Below are positions 54,295 through 61,578 of a stretch of 64,000 nucleotides of DNA, one piece after another. Each line of letters starts with the position of its first letter. Within the stretch, counting starts at the first letter, position 1. The notes under the pieces are model-generated. The model saw nothing but the letters and a program-made list of their open reading frames with translations, had not been told where the DNA came from and searched no databases. This DNA is from Robertkochia marina. GTDB lineage: Bacteria > Bacteroidota > Bacteroidia > Flavobacteriales > Flavobacteriaceae. The DNA is taken from positions 620,001-684,000 of the forward strand of contig NZ_SSMC01000001.1 in the NCBI RefSeq assembly GCF_004799345.1, in the 5' to 3' direction. A program made the position numbers and the translations under genes.

Positions 54295-55791
54295 ATGAAA
54301 ATAAAATCATTGAAACTTTTCTCCATCCCTTTTAAGGTAATAGCACTTGTTTTGCTACTGGGATTATGCATTTCCTGCAAAGAAAAACAAAAAGTCAAAG
54401 GCGACCTGATCATCACTAATGTGAATGTTATCGATGTGATCAACGGGGAGGTATGGCCTTTGAAAACTGTTGTTATTGCTGCCGATACCATTGCTTATAT
54501 TCTGGATTCACTTCCCGGGAACACCCTTGAAGCATCACAAATTATCGATGGTAGTGATAAATACCTGATCCCCGGGCTTTGGGATATGCATATGCACCAT
54601 ATGGGAGATTCACTGATGACCAAAGCCATTTGGCCACTATACCTCGCTCACGGCATTACCGGCGTACGGGAAATGAGTGGTATTCCGGACGATTTTGCCA
54701 CCCGGGACAGTATCATGAAAGGCCTGATTCCCGGCCCTGCCGAATACATGATTGGCAGCCCCCTTATTGATGGAGTATCTTCGTGGATGCCAGGAGACCA
54801 TCATATTTTGATCGCTGATGCGGAGCAGGCAAGGGCGTGGACCGACACACTTCACCAGCAAGGTTTCGATTTCATAAAAACCTACTCTTTTCTTTCACGG
54901 GAAGCCTACCTGGCCATTCATGAGCGTGCGAAGGAACTCGAAATGGAGGTTAGCGGACATATCCCGGCCGATGTCAGTGCCATTGAAGCCATTAAACTTG
55001 GGCATAAGACCATTGAACATCTTATCGGACTGGAGCTGTCTTCTGCCACCAACGAAGACGAAATAAGAGAGCAATTCCGTGAGGTAGCAGCAACCCTTAG
55101 CAAGGAAGGCCCGGACAAGCCGAGTTACGATCTTTTCCGAAGTTTGGAAACCGAGCCCATCCAATCCATTGACTTACAAAAGGAAGACTCTCTCTTCAGT
55201 CTTTTGGCAGATTCTGATACCTGGGTGGTCCCTACATTAGTACTTCAGAAGCTGAATTCTTACCCAGAAGACACTCTGTTTGCCAATGAACAATTTCAGC
55301 AATTCCTCCATCCTACCGCCCGAGGCGACCTTATTAAAAAAGAACATCACAACCAGGGAGAGTTCAAAACAACTATTGATTATCGTATGAACTCGGTAAA
55401 AAAACTGGCCGATAAAAACGTTAAGCTCCTCGCAGGATCAGATCTGGAAGGTGGTCGAAGCTTGCATATGGAGCTCGAACTCCTGGTAGAGGCAGGATTA
55501 AGTCCTTTACATGCCCTGCAAACGGCGACCATTAACCCGGCAAAGTACAGAGGAACAACAGCAACCGAAGGGAGTGTAACCCCCGGAAAAAAGGCCAACC
55601 TGGTATTACTGGGGGCTAATCCCCTGGAAGATATCCGGAATACCCTGAGCATCGAAGGAGTTATCCGTAGGGGTGCGTTTTTCCCTGAAGAACAATTGGA
55701 TTCGCTTAAACAAAAGGCGGTGGAGGTGCTGGAAAAGGCTGAGCAGGCCTATTCCATTTTTCAGGAAAAAGAATATCTGGAATCGCCATAA
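54295..55791 (+). CDS. Amidohydrolase (prolidase/imidazolonepropionase-like), lipoprotein
   Basis: This 498-residue metal-dependent hydrolase has a lipoprotein signal (LLGLCISC). The metal site starts with LWDMHMHHMGD (HxH), continues with EVSGHIPADV and KTIEHLIG, and has the catalytic Asp in LLAGSDLEGGR. It ends in the typical TINPAKYRG and GKKANLVLLGANP strands. Family relatives cleave Xaa-Pro dipeptides, imides or lactams. With the preceding acylase and SxxK hydrolase it makes a three-enzyme amide-cleaving set outside the cytoplasm. Confidence 0.92.
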   Translation: MKIKSLKLFSIPFKVIALVLLLGLCISCKEKQKVKGDLIITNVNVIDVINGEVWPLKTVVIAADTIAYILDSLPGNTLEASQIIDGSDKYLIPGLWDMHMHHMGDSLMTKAIWPLYLAHGITGVREMSGIPDDFATRDSIMKGLIPGPAEYMIGSPLIDGVSSWMPGDHHILIADAEQARAWTDTLHQQGFDFIKTYSFLSREAYLAIHERAKELEMEVSGHIPADVSAIEAIKLGHKTIEHLIGLELSSATNEDEIREQFREVAATLSKEGPDKPSYDLFRSLETEPIQSIDLQKEDSLFSLLADSDTWVVPTLVLQKLNSYPEDTLFANEQFQQFLHPTARGDLIKKEHHNQGEFKTTIDYRMNSVKKLADKNVKLLAGSDLEGGRSLHMELELLVEAGLSPLHALQTATINPAKYRGTTATEGSVTPGKKANLVLLGANPLEDIRNTLSIEGVIRRGAFFPEEQLDSLKQKAVEVLEKAEQAYSIFQEKEYLESP

Positions 55792-55813
55792 GAAGGCTTT
55801 ACGAAAAACAACT

Positions 55814-55897
55814 ATGAAAACCATCGCTTTAGCCACTTACAAAACACTCCATCTCTGGCTCTTCTTACCCTTGTTGATCATGCAGGCAGGCAGGTAG
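55814..55897 (+). pseudogene. Start of a fifth exported protein, truncated at a repeat
   Basis: An ATG 22 bases after the amidohydrolase stop opens a 27-codon frame that is a near-perfect signal peptide (KTIALATYKTLHLWLFLPLL, then IMQAG) and stops at the first bases of a palindromic repeat (GCAGGCAGGCAGGTAG, then a P3 element). No continuation of the frame is recognisable beyond the repeat. It looks like a gene whose body was replaced or deleted at the repeat junction. Confidence 0.6.
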
Positions 55898-55970
55898 ACA
55901 GAGGGCCGAGCGTATAGAAAACAGCCTGCGGCTGTTTTTAGCGATGGAGCCAGCTAGCGCGAGGGCAATG
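55898..55970. repeat. P3 palindrome, centre AACAGCCTGCGGCTGTT
   Basis: GACAGAGGGCCGAGCG, the centre hairpin AAAACAGCCTGCGGCTGTTT, then AGCGATGGAGCCAGCTAGCG. This is a solitary copy of the palindrome otherwise found within R1 cores, including the adjoining 'gacagaggg' of the R1 arm. Confidence 0.75.
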
Positions 55971-56088
55971 CAAGGCGGTAATCGAGTAGACAAAATTAAA
56001 CGACACTCCCGGCATTTTTACTCTACATCCATGAAAATCATTAACTTATTAATAATTAACACCAACCTTTCACTATAAACAGATCGCA

Positions 56089-56619
56089 ATGACAACATCA
56101 ACCAATACCAGCAGTCATCATCTAAGAAGAACAAAATCCTGTTTTTTGGGCATCATACTACCCCTGGCTTTGACACTGTTTACCATTAGTAATACCAACG
56201 CACAGGATCAGGCCCCGGCTTCTGAAAACACCCCTGAATTCCGTTTAACCCTCCAACACACCACGGTGGTGGTGAGTGATTTTCAAAAAAGCAGGGATTT
56301 TTATCTCGGACTTCTGCAGTTAAAGGAGATCCCGGCCGAACTACCTGAGAACCAAATGTTCGTCGCTGCAGGCGATAAACTGGAACTGCATGTAGGGGAA
56401 GTCCCCGGAGTGGAGATCAATCCGAGTACCTTCAATCATTTTGCCCTTTCTGTAAGCGATTTTGATGGCTTTTTGGCCTATCTGAAAGCCAAGGGCGTGA
56501 TCTACACCTCCCTGGGTGGCGGAGAAGATTACTACGTACAATCCAGAGCTGATGGCGTGCGCCAAACCTGGATACAGGACCCGGATGGGTATTGGGTAGA
56601 GTTTAATGATATGGAGTGA
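56089..56619 (+). CDS. Exported VOC (glyoxalase/dioxygenase fold) protein
   Basis: This 176-residue protein has an N-terminal hydrophobic segment (LGIILPLALTLFTISN) ending in NAQ, a likely signal peptide. The VOC domain has paired beta-alpha-beta-beta-beta units: LQHTTVVVSDFQKSRDFYLG and FNHFALSVSDFDGFLAYLKA, ending with WIQDPDGYWVEFND. Metal-ligand candidates are H in LQHTT, H in FNHFAL and E in VEFND. The substrate is unknown. It follows the hydrolase operon after a repeat and might originally have belonged to it. Confidence 0.85.
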   Translation: MTTSTNTSSHHLRRTKSCFLGIILPLALTLFTISNTNAQDQAPASENTPEFRLTLQHTTVVVSDFQKSRDFYLGLLQLKEIPAELPENQMFVAAGDKLELHVGEVPGVEINPSTFNHFALSVSDFDGFLAYLKAKGVIYTSLGGGEDYYVQSRADGVRQTWIQDPDGYWVEFNDME

Positions 56620-56677
56620 TGGGGTGGAACTAATATTCATTCGATTAATGAAGCCCCCACTTAAGCTTTGTTATTAA

Positions 56678-57021
56678 TTCGTCTTCGCGAGACCGCTGAA
56701 ATTTGATTTCTTGTGGAGAATGATGACGAATTAGTTATATTAATATTGGGCTCCTTCCCCTGGTCAGGGGAAGGTACTCTTGCTGAAAGCAAGAGGGGAA
56801 GGGGTTGTATGTGAAGATTACCTGAATCAACCCGCCCCGTCTCAGGGTTTCACCCTGATCGCCCTCACGCCAGCTGGCTCCTTCACTAAAAACAGCCACT
56901 GGCTGTTTTCTTAACGTTCGGCCCTCTGTCCAGGGTGGGGAGCCACATTTTATAATTTTTTTCAACAGAGAATCTAAATCCGTCAGTGGTAGGCACCCTT
57001 CAGGGTGACGTGGCGATCTCC
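56678..57021. repeat. Composite repeat C6 with R1 core, inverted
   Basis: The shell runs from CGTCTTCGCGAGACCGCTG to CAGTGGTAGG, hairpin CACCCTTCAGGGTG and GTGGCGATCTCC. The R1 core at 56749-56944 is reversed relative to C3. Its right boundary is also the left boundary of the GIY-YIG element. Confidence 0.85.
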
Positions 57022-57058
57022 CTGTTAAAGTACTGAATTCATAAGAAATTTGAAGTCC

Positions 57059-57361
57059 CTAAATAACATCAAAAATCCATCCCTCAGAGAGGTCATTCCA
57101 TTCCGGATTATCAGCTTCTATGAGATTTATTTTATAGGTTCTACTACGTTTTTTGATTTGTTTCTCTCTTGCAATAGCCATCTGCATATCCAGAAACGTC
57201 TCATAATAAACAAGCAGGGAACAATTGTATCTAGTTGTAAACCCGGGATACATTTTTGATTTATGCTGATAGATTCGGCGAGTCAAATTGCTTGTAACTC
57301 CAACATATAAAACTGTATGATGAGCATTGGTTAGGATATACACGCAGCTCGTCTCGAACAT
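57059..57361 (-). CDS. Stand-alone GIY-YIG nuclease (COG2827-type)
   Basis: This 100-residue predicted endonuclease has a UvrC-type GIY-YIG domain. VYILTN stands for the GIY strand and LYVGVTS for YIG, 10 residues on. The catalytic Arg and nearby His are in LTRRIYQHKS, with a glutamate in AREKQIKKRSR. The protein is just one domain, with no DNA-binding fusion. It lies exactly between two inverted GGCGATCTCC motifs belonging to P2 hairpins. A deletion derivative of the gene plus both flanks occurs at 48.5 kb. Stand-alone members are multicopy in many flavobacteria and have no settled role; I suggest a role in spreading or processing the repeats. Confidence 0.9.
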   Translation of the reverse strand: MFETSCVYILTNAHHTVLYVGVTSNLTRRIYQHKSKMYPGFTTRYNCSLLVYYETFLDMQMAIAREKQIKKRSRTYKINLIEADNPEWNDLSEGWIFDVI

Positions 57362-57415
57362 TAGAATCTATTTTATTTAAATATAGTAAATTTTCTACGT
57401 GTTCGGTGATTGTTT

Positions 57416-57460
57416 TGGGAGATCGCCACGCCCCACTATAGTGGGGCTCGCGAAGACGAG
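57416..57460. repeat. P2 hairpin, right boundary of the GIY-YIG element
   Basis: GGGAGATCGCCAC, arms GCCCCAC/GTGGGGC, then TCGCGAAGACGA. It is inverted relative to the P2 half at 57.0 kb on the other side of the nuclease gene. Confidence 0.85.
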
Positions 57461-57463
57461 TAC

Positions 57464-58249
57464 CTAATTATCAACTACCTCCCTCAAAACCTCCCAAACA
57501 TTATCCGCCAATATCTTCTGCCCTTCTGCGGTGGGGTGAATGCCATCTTCCTGGTTGAGCTCAGGATCGCCGGCTACGCCTTGCAATAAGAAGGGGATCA
57601 ACGCCAGGTCATTCTTTTGAGCCAGCTCACCAAATAATCTTCTGAATTCGGTGGTGTATTCCTCCCCCAGGTTGGGTGGGATCTGCATTCCGGCCAGGAT
57701 GATGGTCGTATCGGGGTATTTAGCTTTCACCTTATCAATAATGGCCTGCAGGTTCTTTCGGGTTTCTGTAAGGGGAATGCCGCGAAGGCCGTCATTTGCC
57801 CCTAGTTCCAACACAAAAACATCCACTTCATTCTCCAGGATCCAGTCCAACCTGCTGAGTCCGCTGGCAGTGGTATCCCCGCTGAGTCCGGCATTGACTA
57901 CCTGGTAGTCTAACCCCAAAGAATCCAGTCTGTTCTGGATCAGGGCAGGAAACGCCTCCTGGGTATCGAGCCCCATGCCTGCGGTCAGGCTGTTGCCGAA
58001 GAACACTATATTTTTTGTGCCCTTCGCCGTCTCCTTATTCCACTCTGAATCGGTTTCCGAACTCCAGGAATCAGTGGCTTTTTGATCTTGCTGAGTAGTA
58101 TCATTGACTACTCCCGACTCCCGACTCCCGACTCCCTGCCGATCACTTTCGGCACCTTTCTTACACCCCATAAAGAGTATCAATAGGGTCATGAGCCATA
58201 TCCTGTGCCAATTTCTTATCTTCACCTCACCGAAAACTTTTGAATGCAT
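57464..58249 (-). CDS. GDSL/SGNH esterase of TesA type, lipoprotein
   Basis: With the start at MHSKVFGEV the protein has 261 residues and the lipobox ILFMGC. The SGNH blocks are clear: VFFGNSLTAGMGL (Ser), NAGLSGDTT (Gly), LELGANDGLRG (Asn), and DGIHPTAEGQ (Asp/His). The mature N-terminus has a disordered linker in which GVGSRESGVV is encoded by the 'cgggagtcgggagtcggga' word repeat. TesA-like esterases are typically divergent from the YbbA/YbbP transporter, exactly the arrangement here, with 35 bases between the two starts. It acts as an acyl-ester hydrolase; the natural substrate is unknown. Confidence 0.92.
   Translation of the reverse strand: MHSKVFGEVKIRNWHRIWLMTLLILFMGCKKGAESDRQGVGSRESGVVNDTTQQDQKATDSWSSETDSEWNKETAKGTKNIVFFGNSLTAGMGLDTQEAFPALIQNRLDSLGLDYQVVNAGLSGDTTASGLSRLDWILENEVDVFVLELGANDGLRGIPLTETRKNLQAIIDKVKAKYPDTTIILAGMQIPPNLGEEYTTEFRRLFGELAQKNDLALIPFLLQGVAGDPELNQEDGIHPTAEGQKILADNVWEVLREVVDN
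58106..58137. repeat. Word repeat inside the esterase gene
   Basis: This is an in-frame 'actcccgactcccgactccc' array with a 7-bp period, encoding part of the linker after the lipidated Cys. It is the same word (reverse strand) as the one ending the gene at 17.3 kb. Confidence 0.8.
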
Positions 58250-58284
58250 ACGTTTAGTTTTTGCGTTCCTGCAAATTACCAAAA

Positions 58285-58968
58285 ATGACCCACATCCTGA
58301 AGGTTAATAACCTTACTAAAACATATCGTAGCGGCAGTAAAGAACTGACCGTATTGAATGATGTCTCTTTTTCCATACCTGAAGGCTCCAGTTTTTCTAT
58401 TGTAGGCCCCTCGGGTTCCGGAAAAACCACCCTGTTAGGGTTATGTGCCGGACTTGACACCACCGACAGCGGAAGTGTTACCCTTTGCGGTACGGAACTG
58501 AGCAGTCTTACTGAAGATGAACGGGCCATCCTTCGCAATCAGAAGGTTGGATTCGTATTCCAGGATTTTCAACTCTTACCCACACTTACTGCCTTAGAAA
58601 ATGTAGTGGTGCCCTTGGAATTACAGGGTGTTAAAAATGCCGATACCACGGGGAGGGAACTATTGGAAAAGGTCGGACTCGGGAGTCGCATGGATCACTA
58701 CCCGAACCAACTTTCCGGGGGAGAGCAACAACGGGTTGCGTTAGCCAGGGCCTTCTCAAACAAACCACAGATCCTGTTTGCCGATGAGCCCACGGGTAAC
58801 CTGGATGAGGCCACCGGCGAAAAGGTGACCAACCTTTTGTTTGAACTCAACAAACAGACCGGCACCACCCTGGTCATTGTGACCCACGATATGGAACTGG
58901 CCGGGATGACCGATCATATGATCCGTTTAAAAGGAGGAAAACTGATTGAAAACGAAACCACGGTATGA
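58285..58968 (+). CDS. ABC transporter ATP-binding protein, YbbA/LolD type
   Basis: With the start at MTHILKVNNL the protein has 227 residues. Walker A is GPSGSGKTT, the signature LSGGEQQRVALARAF and Walker B ILFADEPTGNLD. This is the MacB/LolD/YbbA class that powers FtsX-like permeases acting on lipids, peptides or lipoproteins. Its stop overlaps the permease start by four bases. With the divergent TesA-like esterase it reproduces the conserved tesA-ybbA-ybbP neighbourhood. Confidence 0.94.
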   Translation: MTHILKVNNLTKTYRSGSKELTVLNDVSFSIPEGSSFSIVGPSGSGKTTLLGLCAGLDTTDSGSVTLCGTELSSLTEDERAILRNQKVGFVFQDFQLLPTLTALENVVVPLELQGVKNADTTGRELLEKVGLGSRMDHYPNQLSGGEQQRVALARAFSNKPQILFADEPTGNLDEATGEKVTNLLFELNKQTGTTLVIVTHDMELAGMTDHMIRLKGGKLIENETTV

Positions 58969-61505
58969 GTACTCCTTTAAAGCATAAGGCAGGATTCGGA
59001 TGGCTTTTAAAAATGGCCTGGAGAGACGGAAGAGCCAGCTGGGGGCGCATCTTGTTATTCATGGCTTCTACCATTCTCGGTATTGGAGCTGTGGTATCTA
59101 TTCAATCTTTTAGCGATACCCTGAAAGAAAACATTGCTCTCCAATCAAAAGAGCTCATGGGGGCCGATTACATCATCGACAGCGACAAGGAACCCAACGA
59201 ACGGGTGGTTTTTCTGATGGACTCCCTTGGAGGCTATGATGCCCGGGAGGTAAGCTTTGCCTCCATGGCCTCTTTTTCAAGTACCGACCAGACCCGTTTG
59301 GTACGCGTTAGAGGTATAGAAGGGGGCTTCCCTTTTTATGGGTCTCTGGAAACGGAACCAACGTCAGCCGCTCAGGAATACCAGGAGCAGGGAGGTGCCC
59401 TGATGGATGCCACCCTGATGATGCAATTTAATATTCAACCGGGTGACACCATTAACCTGGGAGAGATCAGTCTCCCCGTTTTGGGAGCCCTGAAAAAAGC
59501 CCCGGGCAGTAATACCATGTTTGGCGCCATAGCGCCTCCTGTCATTATTCCCCATCGTTTTATTGGACCTTCACAGCTCGTTCAACTGGGCAGCCGGGTA
59601 GATTATGAATTCTATTTTGAAGATACCCTTTCAGATCTGGAGGTACTCGATGAGGTAGTAGATCCCATGCTTGACGATGAGAATGCCGACCTTGACACCC
59701 ATACCTCCACCAGCAGCCGGTTAGGACGCCGCTATGAGAATTTCGGGAAGTTTCTCAACCTGGTGGCTTTCATTGCCTTATTACTGGGATGCGTTGGTAT
59801 TGCCAGCTCCATCCATATTTATATCAAAGAAAAACTTTCTGCTGTAGCCTTGCTCAAATGCCTGGGTGCCACCCGCAGACAAACCTTTATGATCTACCTG
59901 TTGCAGATCTCCTTTATGGGGCTGCTGGGAGGACTCCTTGGGGTTGGTGTCGGATTGTTATTACAGCAGTTCTTCCCTTATTTCCTGGAAGACCTTCTGC
60001 CGGTGAACCTCAGCCTTTCTGTCTCTATCCCGGCCGTGGTAAGCGGTCTTCTATTGGGAGTTTTAATGAGTGTGCTCTTTGCCCTCTACCCTTTGTTAAC
60101 CACCCTGGGGGTATCGCCTTTACAAACTCTGAGAAAACAAACCACTGCATCCACCCTTCCTAAAAAGTGGGGTTGGAGTGTATTCGCGGCCATCTTCGCA
60201 TCCATATTTCTTATATCGTTATGGCTGCTGGATAATGTTCGCTATGCCCTATGGTTCGTGATCGGGATCGGGATTACCTTTGCTATTCTCAGTGGGGTTG
60301 CCCACCTCTTTATGCAGGGTATCAAGCGATATTTCCCAAAGCACTGGAACTTTGAGGCCCGCCAGAGTCTGCTTAACCTGTTCCGTCCGCAAAACCAGAC
60401 CCTCATCCTTATCCTGGCCATTGGGGTGGGGAGTTTTTTGATCTCTACCCTCTATTTTACCAAAGACATGTTGCTGGCCCAGGCCACCCTGGAAGACCAG
60501 CAAAACAATCCGAATATCGTACTCCTTGATGTGCAAAGCGACCAACGGCAGGGGGTTACCAAAACTATTGAAGGAAATGAGATGAACGTGATCAGCGATA
60601 TTCCCATTGTTACCATGCGTATTGCCAGTATCAAGGGCAGGCCTGTCAATGAGATCCGAAAGGATACTGCCCGGGAAGTCAACCGATGGATCCTGAGCCA
60701 TGAGTTCCGCACCACCTATCGCAGCAGAATGGTGGAATCTGAAGAGCTCGTTCAGGGCACCTTTGTAGACTCAACAACAAGACAGGGTGTAATTCCCATT
60801 TCAGTGAGTGAAAACTTTGTAGATGATGCCGGGGTTGCCCTGGGCGACAGTATTACTTTTAACGTACAGGGCGTGCTGATGCCTACCGTGATCAAAAGTG
60901 TCCGCCGGGTAGACTGGAGCCGTATGGAGCCCAATTTCAATATTCTTTTCCCTGCCGGGGTACTGGAAAATGCCCCTCAGTTCAGGGTATTTACCACCAA
61001 AGCAGGCAATGAAAACATCTCTGCGAGGTTTCAGCAGCAATTGGTGAGGCTCTTTCCGAACATCTCAGTTCTTGACCTCCGGCAATTATTAAACATACTG
61101 CAGGATCTGCTGAGCAAGATCTCCTGGATCATCAACTTTATTGCTTCCTTCAGCATTATCACCGGGATCATTGTACTGTTCGGAGCCATTCGCAGTACCA
61201 AGTTCCAGCGTATTAAGGAGAGTGTGCTCTTGCGAACCTTGGGCGCCAAGGGAAAACAGATCACTAAGATCGTAGCCCTGGAATACCTCTACCTGGGTGC
61301 CTTGGGCAGCCTGATCGGGGTGTTGTTATCACTGATAAGCTGTTGGCTGCTGGCGTATTTTGCTTTCGACACCACCTTTGTGCCGTCATGGTTCCCGTTT
61401 GTGGTACTGTTCCCGGGAATTACACTGCTTACCCTGCTCATTGGCTGGAGCAACAGCCGGGGAGTGATCAAAAGTGCGCCTTTGAAGGTTTTGAGAAGAG
61501 AGTAA
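58965..61505 (+). CDS. FtsX-like ABC permease, YbbP type
   Basis: This 846-residue permease has 10 predicted membrane helices in two FtsX modules (helices around 20-40, 265-460 and 720-840) with large periplasmic domains between. Typical features are the N-terminal WRDGRASWGRILLFMAS, CLGATRRQTFMIYLLQ in the first FtsX loop, and LRTLGAKGKQITKIVALEYL in the second. Length and layout match YbbP. It presumably extracts a hydrophobic molecule from the inner membrane that the esterase processes. A strong hairpin follows the stop. Confidence 0.92.
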   Translation: MSTPLKHKAGFGWLLKMAWRDGRASWGRILLFMASTILGIGAVVSIQSFSDTLKENIALQSKELMGADYIIDSDKEPNERVVFLMDSLGGYDAREVSFASMASFSSTDQTRLVRVRGIEGGFPFYGSLETEPTSAAQEYQEQGGALMDATLMMQFNIQPGDTINLGEISLPVLGALKKAPGSNTMFGAIAPPVIIPHRFIGPSQLVQLGSRVDYEFYFEDTLSDLEVLDEVVDPMLDDENADLDTHTSTSSRLGRRYENFGKFLNLVAFIALLLGCVGIASSIHIYIKEKLSAVALLKCLGATRRQTFMIYLLQISFMGLLGGLLGVGVGLLLQQFFPYFLEDLLPVNLSLSVSIPAVVSGLLLGVLMSVLFALYPLLTTLGVSPLQTLRKQTTASTLPKKWGWSVFAAIFASIFLISLWLLDNVRYALWFVIGIGITFAILSGVAHLFMQGIKRYFPKHWNFEARQSLLNLFRPQNQTLILILAIGVGSFLISTLYFTKDMLLAQATLEDQQNNPNIVLLDVQSDQRQGVTKTIEGNEMNVISDIPIVTMRIASIKGRPVNEIRKDTAREVNRWILSHEFRTTYRSRMVESEELVQGTFVDSTTRQGVIPISVSENFVDDAGVALGDSITFNVQGVLMPTVIKSVRRVDWSRMEPNFNILFPAGVLENAPQFRVFTTKAGNENISARFQQQLVRLFPNISVLDLRQLLNILQDLLSKISWIINFIASFSIITGIIVLFGAIRSTKFQRIKESVLLRTLGAKGKQITKIVALEYLYLGALGSLIGVLLSLISCWLLAYFAFDTTFVPSWFPFVVLFPGITLLTLLIGWSNSRGVIKSAPLKVLRRE

Positions 61506-61533
61506 ACTAAACGCGCAAGACGCGTTTAGTTTA
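61503..61533 (+). terminator. Terminator after the YbbP-like gene
   Basis: A 13-bp perfect stem (TAAACTAAACGCG/CGCGTTTAGTTTA) with a CAAGA loop overlaps the end of the gene. The poly-U part is short, but the stem starts in A/T pairs. It is followed by 'attataaatgatggattata' words. Confidence 0.75.
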
Positions 61534-61578
61534 ATTATAAATGATGGATTATAGATTATAAATTGCTGTCTTGCTCTT

